DNA of 64,000 nt from Desulfovibrio sp. TomC (GCF_000801335.2 NZ_JSEH01000010.1:124001-188000); one strand, 5' to 3'; positions 51,768 through 61,470 are shown, numbered from the stretch's first letter. A program made the numbers and translations. Notes: a model not told the origin generated them from the letters alone.

Positions 51768-53690
51768 CTAGCGCTCCCCTTGCTCGTCCTGCAGTCGGGC
51801 TATTGCCGTCTCGGCCACCCCGGCCAGCTCCGGATCGTCGCTGGAAATAAGCCCCAACAATGCCTGAAAAGCGTCTGGTCCACCAATTTCGCCAAGGACT
51901 TCGACCGCCTTGAGGGCTACGATCTTGCTTGACTCGCCGGCCAGGGCCAGCAGGCGGGGCACAGCCGCACTCTCGCCCCTGGCCCCCAGGGCTTCAATGG
52001 CCCGGATACGCACCCAATCGTCGCTGTCATCCAGGGCTTTTTCCAAATATCCATAGACCTTGTCACTGTCGCACCCGCCCAGGACCTCCACCACGGCCAA
52101 CCGGACGTCCCGGTTTTCGTCATCAAGACGACTGACGATCAGCGGCAGGCTGGTTTCCTCGTGGCCGCAGGAATCGGCCAGGGTCTCCAGGGCAATTTTG
52201 CGGATGTCCGGGATTTCATCGATGAGCGCAGCCCGGATGATGTCCATATGGTCGCCGACACCCATCCGTCCCAGGGCGTAGACGGCCATCAGACGGTCCA
52301 TGGGGTCTTCGCTGTGACTCAAATCCCGAAACCGGGTGTCCAGTTCGGCGCCGCCGATGGCCACGCACGCATCCAGGGCGGCCTCCTTGACGGCGTCGGA
52401 CGGATGGCCGAGCAGTCCGAAGAGCGGCGCCCCGGCGGCCGGCACCCGCATGGAGCCGCCAAGAAAGGCCACGGCCTCAAGCAGCACGGCTTCGTTGTCG
52501 CTGCCAAGGAGAGCCATGAAAAATTCGACGGCGTCCTCGCCTGCGATGCCGGCCAGGGCCTTGACGGCCGCCGGCTGAAAGGACGGCGGCAGGCTGGCGA
52601 AGGCGTCGATCAAAAGGCCTGGGCACTGGGGGCACGGCAGATTCGAGAGCACATCCAGGGCTGCGGACCGTTGCGCCGTATCTCCCTCGCGCAGAGCCCG
52701 TCCCAGCGCCTCGGTCAACCCCATGTCGCGCAGGGCGGCCACGGCGTGCTCGTAGCGTTCGGGCAGGTTGTCGCGGTCGATGCGGGCGGCATGGGCCAGG
52801 ACCGCCTCGGCCGCGTCTTCGCCGCCGACCGAGCCCAGCCCGGAAACAGCCGCGTCCTGCACGTCGTCTTCGTCATCGTGCAGCGCGGCCAGCAGATAGC
52901 TGCGAAACCGCTCCCGCTCGGCCGGGGAAAGGAGCGACAGGGCCTTGCCCCCGAGGATGCGCACCACGGCTTTGACGATCTTGTTGCGCAGCACCTCGGG
53001 CGAGGCGTCAATGCGCTTTAAGAGCATGGTCACGGCCTTGATGTTGCCGATTTCGCCCAGGGCGTCGACAATCATGGAGGCGACCAGATCGGTGCTCTTG
53101 TCCAGGGCCTTGACCAGCGCCCCGACCGAGGAGGCGTCGCGGATCTTGGACAGGGCCTCGATGACGGCGAACTGCACCCACTCGTCATCGCCAAGGGCCT
53201 GGCCCAAGCCTGGGGCGGCCTCGGCAAAGGCCAACTCGCCGAGGCTGACCGCCGCCTGGTAGCGGACATTGACCTCGGGATCTTTTAACAGTGCGTCGCA
53301 AAGCGGCGTCACCGCCAGACGGCTGTCGGTGGAACCAAGGATGTCAGAGGCAAATATGCGGATGTCCGGGTCGCTGTCGTGGAGCAGTTCAAGCAGTGAC
53401 GGAAAATCCTGGGAGCCAACGGCCCGCAGAATATCCATGGCCGCGTTGCGGACCGGGGCGTCGTCGGAACGCAGCAGCGCCTTGACGGCGGCCACGACTT
53501 CTTTGCCGCCAAGCCGGCGCAAGGCCCGATCCGCCGCTTCCTGGACGCCAAGATTATGTGTGCTCAATAACTTGGCCAAAAGCGGTACAGCTTGGAGACA
53601 TCCGCTCTCCCCGGCATCAAAGGCGGCGTCCCGAAGCACGTCGGGATCGTCGCTGCCAAGCCTCTGGCAAAGGTCGTTGCAGTCCACCAT
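51768..53690 (-). CDS. HEAT-repeat protein in the chemosensory operon
   Basis: 640 residues from the ATG at 53690 (AAGGA, six-base gap); an ATG at 53726 overlapping the cheB stop is the alternative. The whole protein is a run of HEAT/PBS-lyase-type repeats of about 31 residues, with recurrent DxxxxVRxxAxxALG pattern (for example DNRDVRLAVVEVLGGC, DDWVRIRAIEALG). No catalytic domain is visible. It should be a scaffold that binds partner proteins of the array. It sits between cheB and cheR, which is not part of the E. coli gene set. Confidence 0.88.
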   Translation of the reverse strand: MVDCNDLCQRLGSDDPDVLRDAAFDAGESGCLQAVPLLAKLLSTHNLGVQEAADRALRRLGGKEVVAAVKALLRSDDAPVRNAAMDILRAVGSQDFPSLLELLHDSDPDIRIFASDILGSTDSRLAVTPLCDALLKDPEVNVRYQAAVSLGELAFAEAAPGLGQALGDDEWVQFAVIEALSKIRDASSVGALVKALDKSTDLVASMIVDALGEIGNIKAVTMLLKRIDASPEVLRNKIVKAVVRILGGKALSLLSPAERERFRSYLLAALHDDEDDVQDAAVSGLGSVGGEDAAEAVLAHAARIDRDNLPERYEHAVAALRDMGLTEALGRALREGDTAQRSAALDVLSNLPCPQCPGLLIDAFASLPPSFQPAAVKALAGIAGEDAVEFFMALLGSDNEAVLLEAVAFLGGSMRVPAAGAPLFGLLGHPSDAVKEAALDACVAIGGAELDTRFRDLSHSEDPMDRLMAVYALGRMGVGDHMDIIRAALIDEIPDIRKIALETLADSCGHEETSLPLIVSRLDDENRDVRLAVVEVLGGCDSDKVYGYLEKALDDSDDWVRIRAIEALGARGESAAVPRLLALAGESSKIVALKAVEVLGEIGGPDAFQALLGLISSDDPELAGVAETAIARLQDEQGER

Positions 53691-53722
53691 GCCGCGTCCT
53701 TGGCCGTTCCGCGCCGGAACGG

Positions 53723-54823
53723 TCATTTGTAAAGGTTTGAAAGGATGGCTTCGCCCATGTCGTCGATATCAATGATTTCGTCGGCCAGTCCCGCATCGAC
53801 GATGGCCTTGGGCATCCCGTAGACCACACAGGTGGAATCAGACTGGGCCAGGGCTCGCCCGCCTTTGGCCTTGAGGACCCGCATCCCGTCCAGACCGTCG
53901 CTGCCCATGCCGGTCAGCACCACGCCCAGGCCGCGTCGGCCCACGCCCGCCGCCACCGACTCAAAAAGCACCGAGGCCGAAGGTTTGTACAACGCTTCCC
54001 GAGGTTCTTCCACCACCCGCACCTCGATGCGGCTGACTTTCTGATCGATGCGCAGATGTTTGCCGCCCGGAGCCACGTAGGCCACCCCGTGCTGGAGCCG
54101 CTCGCCGTCCTCGGCCTCTTTGACCGTAATCTGGCACACGCTGTCCAGACGTTTGGCAAAGGGACCGGTAAAGGCCGCCGGCATGTGCTGGGCAATAAGG
54201 ATGCCGGCGGGAAAATCCTTGGGCAAAAACGACAGCACCTTCTGCACCGCCGGCGGCCCGCCGGTGGAAACGCCGATGGCCACCAGATCGCGGGTCTGGG
54301 AGCCGCCCGGCCGGGGGCTGCGCGGGGCGCGCTCGGTCGCCGGGCCGGCCGGCGTTGCTGCGCCGGCCGGGGCAGCCCCGGCGGCGCGGACCCGGGCGGA
54401 AAGCGGCGACCGGGACAGGTGGCTCATGCGTCGGCGGGCAATCAGCTTGACCTTGGCCCGCAGATCATCCTCGATCTTGACGATGTCGAGCGACACCTTG
54501 GAAAGTTGTTTGGGGATGAAATCCACCGCCCCGAGTTCCATGGCCTTGAGCGTCGCTTCCGCTCCTTCGGTGGTCAGCGAACTGACCATGAGCACCGGCC
54601 GGGGCATCTCCATCATGATATGCCGCAACGCGGTCAGGCCGTCCATGCGGGGCATTTCAATATCCAGGGTGACCACGTCGGGCTGGTGCCGACGGATCAG
54701 TTCCAGACCTTCCTCGCCGTCCCGGGCCGTCGCCACGACCTCGATTTCCGGGTCCTTGGACAGCATGGTGCTGAGGGCCTTTCGCATGAAGGCCGAATCA
54801 TCGACGACCACTACCTTGATCAC
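53723..54823 (-). CDS. cheB: Chemotaxis response regulator protein-glutamate methylesterase CheB
   Basis: 366 residues from the GTG at 54823 (AGGAG, seven-base gap). Receiver domain (1-120, phospho-acceptor Asp54), a linker rich in alanine, proline and arginine (about 130-175), and the CheB esterase domain. Catalytic residues are present: Ser in GVSTGGPPAVQKV, His in IAQHMPAAFTGPFA and Asp in GMGSDGLDGM. It demethylates or deamidates receptors. First gene of the operon that runs to cheA. Confidence 0.93.
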   Translation of the reverse strand: MIKVVVVDDSAFMRKALSTMLSKDPEIEVVATARDGEEGLELIRRHQPDVVTLDIEMPRMDGLTALRHIMMEMPRPVLMVSSLTTEGAEATLKAMELGAVDFIPKQLSKVSLDIVKIEDDLRAKVKLIARRRMSHLSRSPLSARVRAAGAAPAGAATPAGPATERAPRSPRPGGSQTRDLVAIGVSTGGPPAVQKVLSFLPKDFPAGILIAQHMPAAFTGPFAKRLDSVCQITVKEAEDGERLQHGVAYVAPGGKHLRIDQKVSRIEVRVVEEPREALYKPSASVLFESVAAGVGRRGLGVVLTGMGSDGLDGMRVLKAKGGRALAQSDSTCVVYGMPKAIVDAGLADEIIDIDDMGEAILSNLYK

Positions 54824-54910
54824 GCATCTCTCCTGACGGCGGCATATCGTGGGCGCTTTCCCCGGGCTCCCCTCGAAGCTCCGGATGGGCGGCCCGTCCC
54901 CTTGTCCATG

Positions 54911-54937
54911 ATTAGATGACTCTTTGCGTTATGACAA
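54911..54937 (-). promoter_or_regulatory. Candidate promoter of the chemosensory operon
   Basis: Minus strand: TTGTCA at 54932-54937 and TCTAAT at 54911-54916 with a short 15-bp spacer. Good hexamers, poor spacing. It lies about 90 bases before the cheB GTG. Confidence 0.35.
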
Positions 54938-54992
54938 CACACTTTGTGCTTGCCAAAGCCCGCGGGATACTCTAAAAGCTTTTCTCTCACGA

Positions 54993-55069
54993 CGGGATGT
55001 GGCTCAGCCTGGTAGAGCGCTGCGTTCGGGACGCAGAAGCCGGAGGTTCGAATCCTCTCATCCCGACCA
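54993..55069 (+). tRNA. tRNA-Pro(CGG)
   Basis: 77 bases folding as a standard tRNA: acceptor CGGGATG/CATCCCG, D-arm GGCTCAGCCTGGTAGAGCG region, anticodon stem CTGCG/CGCAG with loop TTCGGGA (anticodon CGG, reading CCG proline), T-arm GGAGGTTCGAATCCTCT. The 3' CCA is encoded. A weak promoter (TTGTGC at 54944-54949 and GATACT at 54966-54971) lies upstream. Confidence 0.96.
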
Positions 55070-55078
55070 GAACAGTCC

Positions 55079-55110
55079 AAGGGGTTATGCGCAAGCATGG
55101 CCCCTTTTTT
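55079..55110 (+). terminator. Terminator of tRNA-Pro
   Basis: Arms AAGGGG (55079-55084) and CCCCTT (55101-55106) with an inner ATGC/GCAT pairing closed by a GCAA tetraloop, then TTTTTT to 55110. It lies 9 bases after the tRNA. Confidence 0.85.
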
Positions 55111-55475
55111 CATTGCCCGTCGCCCGCTTTGGCCCCGCCAGCCGCGTCCGCCAGCTCCCTGGCCCGCTCTTCGGCCAACCGGCCGACAGCCCGCAACAGC
55201 ACTTCGACAAACGCGCCCAGATGGTTGCCGCAATAATGCTCCATGCCATCAGAACCCGACACGCCTGTATCGAGCCAGTCCGGCTCGGGGAACAACAGGG
55301 AGGCCTCATCCAGGCGCTGTTCCAACTGTTCAAGCAGATCGTCAATGCCTCCAAGACCCAGTGCCGGCATATCCAGGACGAGGCGCAGTTTCTCATAGAT
55401 GTCTCGCAGCCGCTCCCACCTGTTGGATTCGCGGCTTTGGCCGTCCCAGGTGGGGGCCAGGGGGTCTGCCTGCAT
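55110..55475 (-). CDS. Uncharacterised protein
   Basis: 121 residues from the ATG at 55475 (AAAGGAG, eight-base gap); two longer starts are possible (55511, 55616) with weaker signals. The protein is acidic, helical and rich in leucine, arginine and glutamate (DDLLEQLEQRLDEASLL in the middle). No domain is recognised. It converges with the tRNA terminator and is divergent from the copper ATPase gene. Function unknown. Confidence 0.6.
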   Translation of the reverse strand: MQADPLAPTWDGQSRESNRWERLRDIYEKLRLVLDMPALGLGGIDDLLEQLEQRLDEASLLFPEPDWLDTGVSGSDGMEHYCGNHLGAFVEVLLRAVGRLAEERARELADAAGGAKAGDGQ

Positions 55476-55567
55476 GTCCCGGACTCCTTTGACGTTCACT
55501 TCACGTCCCATATCCTGCCCGGCTGACAATTGCCAGCATCGCCCTTTCCACCCAAGACGGTTCAGAC

Positions 55568-55595
55568 TTGCACTTTCCGCTTCGGGGATTATTAT
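55568..55595 (+). promoter_or_regulatory. Promoter of the copper ATPase gene, likely giving a leaderless mRNA
   Basis: Plus strand: -35 TTGCAC at 55568-55573, 16-bp spacer, -10 TATTAT at 55590-55595. Five bases (CGGGC) separate the -10 box from the ATG at 55601, so the mRNA would begin at the start codon. Confidence 0.6.
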
Positions 55596-55600
55596 CGGGC

Positions 55601-58090
55601 ATGACGAAAATTTCATTCAAATCCGTCACGATTCCAGTTGGCGGAATGCACTGCGCCGCCTGTTCCACCCGCATCGAACGGGTGCTTGCCGCCATGGACG
55701 GCATTGATCAGGTCAGCGTCAATCTGGCCGACGGCTCCCTGCACCTCCAATACGATCCTGAAGCCGCCCCCCTCGACGCCATCGCCGCCCGGGTGGCCGA
55801 TCTCGGCTTCACCCTTGGCCCGCCCCCCCCGGAACACGCCGTCCTTGATCTGGCCATCAGCGGCATGCACTGCGCCGCCTGCTCCTCGCGCATCGAGCGC
55901 GTCGCCGGCAAACTTCCGGGCATGGTCAGCGCCGCCGTCAACCTGCCCGGCGAATCCGGCCGCTTCACCTTTGATCCGGCGGTGTTGACCCGTCGCCAGA
56001 TCCGCCAGGCCATCGCCGACCTCGGCTTTTCCACCACCCCGGCCAGCCCCTCCGGCGACCGGTTGGCCGAGCGCCAGCGTGCGGCCCAGGCCGAACTGGC
56101 CAGCCAGCGTCGGCAGCTTGTCCCGGCCCTGGGTTTTGCCGCTGCCCTCCTCGTCCTGTCCATGGGCCACATGCTGGGCCTGCCCCTGCCCCATTTTCTC
56201 CATCCCGACGCCGCCCCGGCCGCCTTTGCCCTGGCCCAACTGGCCCTCGCCGCCCCCATTGTCTGGATCGGCCGGCGCTTTTACCGCGACGGCATCCCGG
56301 CGCTCCTTCGCGGCGGGCCCAACATGGACAGCCTCGTGGCTCTGGGCACCGGCGCGGCCCTGGCCTACAGCCTGGCCAACCTCGGGCTCATCCTGGCCGG
56401 TTCCGACCCGGTGGCCCGGGCCATGGACCTCTATTTCGAATCGGCCGGCGTGCTGTTGGCCATGATCAGTCTGGGCAAATATCTCGAGGCCTCGGCCAAG
56501 ATCAAAACCTCCGGGGCCATTGCGGCCCTTATGCGGCTGGCCCCGGACACCGCCACCCTGGTCCGCGACGGCCGCGAAGAAACCGTGCCCATCGACGAAC
56601 TCGAACCCGGCGACGCCTTCCTGGTGCGCCCTGGCGAACGGGTGCCCACCGACGGCGAAGTCCTCGACGGGGCCACCCGCCTCGACGAATCCATGCTCAC
56701 CGGCGAACCCATGCCCGTGGCCAAAACCGTCGGCGACGCCGTCACCGGCGGCACGCAAAATACCACCGGGGCCATTGTCGTGCGCGCCACCCGTGTCGGC
56801 CAGGACACCACCCTGGCCCGCATCGTGGCCCTGGTGCGCGAGGCCCAGGGCTCCAAAGCCCCCATTGCCAATCTGGCCGACACGGTCAGCTTTTATTTTG
56901 TGCCCACGGTCATGGCCGTGGCCGCCGTGGCCGGTCTGGCCTGGTTTTTTATTGGCGGGGCCGATCTGTCCTTTTCGCTTCGCATCTTCGTGGCCGTCCT
57001 GGTCATCGCCTGCCCCTGCGCCATGGGGCTGGCCGTGCCCACCTCGATCATGGTCGGCACCGGCCGGGGCGCGCGCCTGGGCATCCTGGTCAAATCCGGA
57101 GCCGCCCTGCAAATCGCCGGCGACATCGCCACCGTCGTCTTCGACAAGACCGGCACGCTCACCCACGGCGCCCCGGTGCTCACCGACATCGTCCCGGCCC
57201 CGGGCCACGACCCCGACGCCCTGCTCGCCCTGGCCGCCGCCGCCGAAGCCCGCTCCGAGCACCCGCTGGCCAAAGCCGTGGTCCAGGCCGCCGCCGCCAA
57301 AGGCCTCGCCCTGCCCGCCCCGGACCACTTCGAAGCCGTGCCCGGCCACGGCGTGACCGCCCGCATTGGCGGCCATACCGTCCTCATTGGCACCGAAGCC
57401 TTCATGGCCGCAGAACACATTCCCCCGCTGGCCAGCCTCGATGCGGCCGACGCCGACCTGGCTGGGGCCGGCAAAACCGCCGTCCGCCTCGCCCTCGACG
57501 GCAAGGCCGCCGCGGTCCTGGCCGTGGCCGACACCCCGCGCCCCGAAGCCGCAGCCGTGGTGGCTTCGCTTTCCCAAAACGGCATCCGCGTGGTCATGCT
57601 CACCGGCGACGACGAACGCACGGCCCAGGCCGTGGCCCGGACTCTGGGCATCGCAACCGTCATCGCCCGGGTTCTGCCCGAGCGCAAAGCAGCCGAGGTG
57701 GCCCGCCTCAAGACCGAGGGCGGCAAAGTGGCCATGGTTGGCGACGGCATCAACGACGCCCCGGCCCTGGCTGCCGCCGATCTCGGCATGGCCATGGGGT
57801 CGGGCATCGACGTGGCGGTTGAATCCTGCGACGTCGTGCTGATGCGAAACGACCTTCGCGGCGTGCCCGCAGCCCTCGAATTGTCCCGGGCCGTCATCGG
57901 CAATATCAAGCAAAACCTCTTCTGGGCCTTTGCCTTCAATACCATCGGCATCCCGGTCGCCGCCGGGGTGTTGCACCTCTTCGGCGGCCCGACCCTCAAT
58001 CCGATGATCGCCGGCACAGCCATGGCGCTGAGCTCCTTTACCGTGGTCACCAACGCCCTGCGCTTGCGCTTTTTTAGGCCGAGGGGATGA
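55601..58090 (+). CDS. copA: Copper-transporting P1B-type ATPase CopA
   Basis: 829 residues from the ATG at 55601; no ribosome binding site precedes it. Two N-terminal heavy-metal domains with GMHCAAC motifs (Cys18/Cys21 and a second pair near residue 95), then membrane helices, the phosphatase loop, the CPC metal site in [13 protein letters not shown], the phosphorylation motif DKTGTLTHG and the [10 protein letters not shown] hinge. This is a Cu(+) exporter of the inner membrane. The last 17 bases overlap the convergent glycosyltransferase gene. No copper regulator is adjacent. Confidence 0.95.
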   Translation: MTKISFKSVTIPVGGMHCAACSTRIERVLAAMDGIDQVSVNLADGSLHLQYDPEAAPLDAIAARVADLGFTLGPPPPEHAVLDLAISGMHCAACSSRIERVAGKLPGMVSAAVNLPGESGRFTFDPAVLTRRQIRQAIADLGFSTTPASPSGDRLAERQRAAQAELASQRRQLVPALGFAAALLVLSMGHMLGLPLPHFLHPDAAPAAFALAQLALAAPIVWIGRRFYRDGIPALLRGGPNMDSLVALGTGAALAYSLANLGLILAGSDPVARAMDLYFESAGVLLAMISLGKYLEASAKIKTSGAIAALMRLAPDTATLVRDGREETVPIDELEPGDAFLVRPGERVPTDGEVLDGATRLDESMLTGEPMPVAKTVGDAVTGGTQNTTGAIVVRATRVGQDTTLARIVALVREAQGSKAPIANLADTVSFYFVPTVMAVAAVAGLAWFFIGGADLSFSLRIFVAVLVIACPCAMGLAVPTSIMVGTGRGARLGILVKSGAALQIAGDIATVVFDKTGTLTHGAPVLTDIVPAPGHDPDALLALAAAAEARSEHPLAKAVVQAAAAKGLALPAPDHFEAVPGHGVTARIGGHTVLIGTEAFMAAEHIPPLASLDAADADLAGAGKTAVRLALDGKAAAVLAVADTPRPEAAAVVASLSQNGIRVVMLTGDDERTAQAVARTLGIATVIARVLPERKAAEVARLKTEGGKVAMVGDGINDAPALAAADLGMAMGSGIDVAVESCDVVLMRNDLRGVPAALELSRAVIGNIKQNLFWAFAFNTIGIPVAAGVLHLFGGPTLNPMIAGTAMALSSFTVVTNALRLRFFRPRG

Positions 58091-59255
58091 CGTCGGCCAG
58101 GGTCATGCCTCTGGCCCCGGCCTGTCCGTCCTGCCCCTCGCCCGAGGCTTTCGCCCCCTCCCCTGTTGCAAGGGCATCATAAAACGAGACGTCCCAATCC
58201 TCCCGCCTGTCCTCGGCCTCCAAATGCGGCCGGGCCGATTCCAGCGCGCCGGCCGCATCGCCCGGCAAAATGGAGCACACCCCCTGCCGGATGGCCTCAA
58301 CCAGCGGCGAGGCCGGCATGCCGTCCTCGAACGCTACCCCCAGTCCGGCCAGATCGGCGCGCAGCAATGCCCCGGCCCAGGGATGGGGCAACGCATCGGC
58401 CAGGACCGCCGGCAGGCTGGCTGCAGCTTCAAAATAGCCGGCTTCGCCAAGCAGGCTGGTCAGGGCGAATGCCAGATAGAGGCAATCATAATAGAGAAAG
58501 GCGGGGTTGGCGGCGTGGTGCCGGAGAATGCGGTTTTGCATGGCCAGCAGGAAGGCATTGACGGGATCGACGGGGTTTTGCCGGGCGGCGGCCAGGTACT
58601 GCCGGCCCTGCCAGACCCAGCCGCGCCGGACCATGGTCTGACGCGACAGACGCCGGATCTGCCGGGCAGCCGGTCCGGGCAGGATACGCCGGGCCAGACC
58701 CGCCCGTCGCAGGGTTTGGCTGAAATGCACATCTTCATGCAGCCGGTGGGGGTAGTCGTGAAATCCGTGGCGTTGCCAGACCTCCCGGCGCAGGAGCCAC
58801 AGCCCGGCCGGGGCGACGTCGGCGTTGCCGGAGAAATTGACCATGAGGCCGTAGCGCAGTTGCTGATACTTAGCCAGGAGTCCCGAGCCGGCATCGGTGA
58901 GAATGGGCGTGGCCACAATGCCCACTTCCGGCTTGGCGGCTTCGCGCAGGCAACGGCTGATCCAGTCGGGCGGCAGACGGATATCGGCATCCAGGGAGAG
59001 CAGGAAGCGGTTTTGGGCCGCGCCCAGACCGACGGCCTTGGCCCGGGCCGGCCCCTGGTTGGGTTCGAGGCGAACAAGGCGGGTCGGGGGGGCCTCGTCC
59101 GGGACGACGAACGGTGTTTGGGAGCCGTCGTCGATGACCAGCGTTTCGCGCGGCCTGACGTCCCACCCGGCCATGGAACGGAGAAGACCGGCGGCCAGGG
59201 CGTGGTCATTGTAGGTGTAGGTGATGACGGACAGGGCCAACAATCTGTTTTTCAT
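58074..59255 (-). CDS. Family 2 glycosyltransferase
   Basis: 393 residues from the ATG at 59255 ([16 protein letters not shown]); an alternative ATG at 59312 adds a hydrophobic stretch, and neither has a good ribosome binding site. GT2 fold: VIDDGS (about residue 42), [13 protein letters not shown] with the DxD-type metal motif, and [16 protein letters not shown], which resembles the ED/QxxRW region. It would transfer a sugar from a nucleotide donor; acceptor unknown. The C terminus (about 300-393) is a separate low-complexity part. Confidence 0.83.
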   Translation of the reverse strand: MKNRLLALSVITYTYNDHALAAGLLRSMAGWDVRPRETLVIDDGSQTPFVVPDEAPPTRLVRLEPNQGPARAKAVGLGAAQNRFLLSLDADIRLPPDWISRCLREAAKPEVGIVATPILTDAGSGLLAKYQQLRYGLMVNFSGNADVAPAGLWLLRREVWQRHGFHDYPHRLHEDVHFSQTLRRAGLARRILPGPAARQIRRLSRQTMVRRGWVWQGRQYLAAARQNPVDPVNAFLLAMQNRILRHHAANPAFLYYDCLYLAFALTSLLGEAGYFEAAASLPAVLADALPHPWAGALLRADLAGLGVAFEDGMPASPLVEAIRQGVCSILPGDAAGALESARPHLEAEDRREDWDVSFYDALATGEGAKASGEGQDGQAGARGMTLADVIPSA

Positions 59256-59485
59256 AGGTATTATGGCTGCCGACGCAAGCGCGGCCAGTAAGAGTATTGC
59301 GTATGACGCCATGTCGGCCGGGAGATCACAACTGGCTGCCGAACATGAACAAAAGTTTAATTTTACTGTAATCTTTCATATTTGGAAAAACATTGCCCCT
59401 TGACCCGAGGTAGTCTAAACAGAAACCTTCAAATTTGATCACACAGAACAGTTCCGATACGAACCCGACAGTACAAGGTGGTGCT

Positions 59486-60877
59486 ATGCCTCGATTTTCT
59501 GCTTTCGCTTCCTTTTTTGTCTGCCTTGGCCTGGCCTTAAGCTCTCCGGCGCTCCTGCACGCCTACTCCGTCCAAGCTGGCGACACCCCGCAATCGATCG
59601 CCAAGAAGCATAATATCTCCGTAGACGAGTTGCTCAAGGCCAACAAGAACCTCAAGCCGAGCAAAATGCTCATCGGCGACACGCTGGTCATCCCCGGGGG
59701 GACGCCGGCCAAGTCGGGCAAACCGGAGAAAGCCGAAAAGTCGGGGAAAAACCAGCCTGAGAAAGAACCGGCCCACGATACCCGCAAGGACAAGGCCTCG
59801 GCCAAATCCGAACCCCTGTCGGCCAAGGAACGGGCCGCCGAGGCCCGGGATCGGGAGAGAGAACGCAAGGCTCCCTCCGGCCATGCCGCCGCCGGTTCCT
59901 ACACGGTCAAAAAGGGCGATACGTTCGGCTCCATTGCTGCGAAAAACAACACGACCACCAATGACCTGCTCAAGGCCAACAAAGGGTTAAACCCCAGCAA
60001 GTTGCACATCGGCCAGGAGATTGCCCTGCCCGGCGGCGCTGCGGGCAAGGCCGAACCGGCGGAGAAAGCCTCGACCAAGTCGGCGCCGGTCGAGAAGCCC
60101 TCTGCCAAGAGCCAGAAAACTGCCGAGCCGCAGCTTCCCACCTTCACCCATACGGTTCGCAAGGGCGACACCCCGCATTCCGTGGCCCGTCGCTATCGGA
60201 TCAGCCCCCATGAACTGGCCCGGCTCAATCCCGACATGGGGAAAAAGCTGCATACCGGGCAGAAACTGGTGATTCCGGCCGCAGGCGCGGTCAAGGCAGC
60301 CGAGGCTGAGGTCGCCGCCCCTGAGGCCGAACCCGTCGCCGCTCCCGAGCGTCCGACCGCCAAGGCCCCCCGCACTCCCGAACCGGCCGACCCCACACCG
60401 ACGCTGCCCGACAGCCGCGACTCGGCCGATGCCGAAGCCGCTTTTGAAAAGGGTATCGAATTCGGCAAGCAAAACAAGTTCCAAAAGGCCGTCGAATCCT
60501 TTGACAAGGCCATCAAGCTCGCTCCCAACCGGGCGGACTTTTTTGCCAGCCGCGGCCATGCCCATTACTATCTGGCCCAGTACAACAAGGCTATCGACGA
60601 CTACACCAAGGCCATTGAGAAAAACCCCAACTTTGCCCTGGCCTATTCCATGCGTGGCTTGAGCCGCGCCCGCTCAGACCATTATCCCCAGGCCATCGAG
60701 GACTTCAACAAGGCGATCTCCCTCGGTCCCACCGAGGCCGATTACTACAAGGGACGGGGCTTCACCTACCTGCGCCTCAAACAGTACGGCCCCATGTGCC
60801 AGGACTATCAAAAGGCCTGCAGCCTGGGCGATTGCGAGTTGCTGGAAAGCGTCAAGAAGGAAAAGCTCTGCCAATAA
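59486..60877 (+). CDS. LysM- and TPR-repeat envelope protein
   Basis: 463 residues from the ATG at 59486 (AAGGTGG upstream). A signal peptide (about 1-25) is followed by three LysM repeats (about 27-75, 140-185 and 225-275; the motif YSVQAGDTPQSIAKKHNIS opens the first), separated by lysine/alanine/serine-rich linkers, and three or four TPR repeats (about 330-450). LysM binds peptidoglycan; TPR binds protein. It is exported and probably wall-bound. It ends in a very strong terminator. Confidence 0.88.
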   Translation: MPRFSAFASFFVCLGLALSSPALLHAYSVQAGDTPQSIAKKHNISVDELLKANKNLKPSKMLIGDTLVIPGGTPAKSGKPEKAEKSGKNQPEKEPAHDTRKDKASAKSEPLSAKERAAEARDRERERKAPSGHAAAGSYTVKKGDTFGSIAAKNNTTTNDLLKANKGLNPSKLHIGQEIALPGGAAGKAEPAEKASTKSAPVEKPSAKSQKTAEPQLPTFTHTVRKGDTPHSVARRYRISPHELARLNPDMGKKLHTGQKLVIPAAGAVKAAEAEVAAPEAEPVAAPERPTAKAPRTPEPADPTPTLPDSRDSADAEAAFEKGIEFGKQNKFQKAVESFDKAIKLAPNRADFFASRGHAHYYLAQYNKAIDDYTKAIEKNPNFALAYSMRGLSRARSDHYPQAIEDFNKAISLGPTEADYYKGRGFTYLRLKQYGPMCQDYQKACSLGDCELLESVKKEKLCQ

Positions 60878-60885
60878 GGCGGCTT

Positions 60886-60930
60886 CCTGGCCCATAAAAA
60901 AGCCGCGCCGGCGCTTTTTTATGGGCCAGG
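60886..60930 (+). terminator. Bidirectional terminator after the LysM/TPR gene
   Basis: Perfect 18-bp inverted repeat (60886-60903 and 60913-60930) with a 9-base loop. The arms contain six A and six T, so both strands carry a U-tract inside the stem; it works best for the plus-strand gene, whose stop is 9 bases upstream. Confidence 0.9.
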
Positions 60931-60959
60931 GCGTCGCCTCCGCCTCGGACACGGGGTCT

Positions 60960-61244
60960 GGAGCGGACGGTCACACCAGGGCTCAAGCGCCTGACAGCAA
61001 AGCCGCCATGACGGCGGGTACGTCTGTGCAGTCCACCGGCTGACTCATGGAGAGCCGACTCACAGCAGCTAGGCGGTGAGCATCAGCCCGGGGCCAGGCT
61101 CAAGGGAGTGGCGTCGCCGGGCATTGGCAGCCTGTTCGCCCCATCGCCACGGACCGCAACTCCCTCAAAACGAACCAGGACCCGGCATACCCCCGGCAAC
61201 CGGATCATGAGCGGCCTGCTTCCTTTCGGAGGCAGGCCGCTTTT
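60960..61244 (+). ncRNA. Candidate structured RNA, unidentified
   Basis: A hairpin-rich plus-strand segment. AGGGAGT (61103-61109) pairs with ACTCCCT (61159-61165), and inside it GTGGCG (61108-61113) pairs with CGCCAC (61144-61149) around a further GGGC/GCCC pair. The segment ends in a clear terminator. No family match could be made, and no promoter was identified, so this is a candidate only; the 5' end is unknown. Confidence 0.3.
61210..61244 (+). terminator. Intrinsic terminator in non-coding region
   Basis: 14-bp stem (AGCGGCCTGCTTCC at 61210-61223 and its near complement at 61228-61241, one G-U pair), TTTC loop, followed by TTTT. No protein-coding gene precedes it on the plus strand within 330 bases. 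Confidence 0.85.
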
Positions 61245-61329
61245 CGATTGCCGGGCCTGACAGCTTGCGCTGCCTGCGATGGCTTCTTGGCGAAGAAAGG
61301 CTGTCATTCTATAGCCATGAAAAAGTTGT

Positions 61330-61358
61330 TGACAGGAACAGGCTTCATGACCATTCTT
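61330..61358 (+). promoter_or_regulatory. Candidate promoter of the AAA+ gene
   Basis: Perfect -35 TTGACA at 61330-61335, 17-bp spacer, poor -10 (CATTCT at 61353-61358). About 105 bases of leader to the ATG at 61471. Confidence 0.35.
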
Positions 61359-61470
61359 TTTCTACTTCTACGACACCTCTTTGCACGCATCTTCAATTAC
61401 ACAATTCCGATACACCCCGAGGGAAGTTCATTTAGCAATGAATTTTACCCGTTACAAAGGAGGATAAACC

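Larger units (their letters stand above)
60931..61470. other. Non-coding region with possible structured RNA and AAA gene promoter
   Basis: 540 bases without a credible gene. The first 310 bases have several paired segments and end in a strong plus-strand terminator (61210-61244); the last 210 bases are AT-richer and contain the promoter region of the AAA+ gene. A short frame at 61317-61499 lacks a binding site. Confidence 0.6.

Noticed and set aside
59380-59430. TTGGAAAAACATTGCCC as a sigma-54 promoter for the LysM/TPR gene
   Set aside because: The spacing between the GG and GC elements is one base short and the -24 box is poor.
61081-61110. GGGGCCAGGCTC resembling the conserved part of SAH riboswitches
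   Set aside because: The essential 5' GAGGAGCGCUGC element is missing and the downstream gene is not in the SAH pathway.
61210-61245. Minus-strand CCGAAAGGAAGCAGG similar to the SRP RNA tetraloop region
   Set aside because: It is the complement of an ordinary terminator hairpin, with none of the flanking SRP domain.
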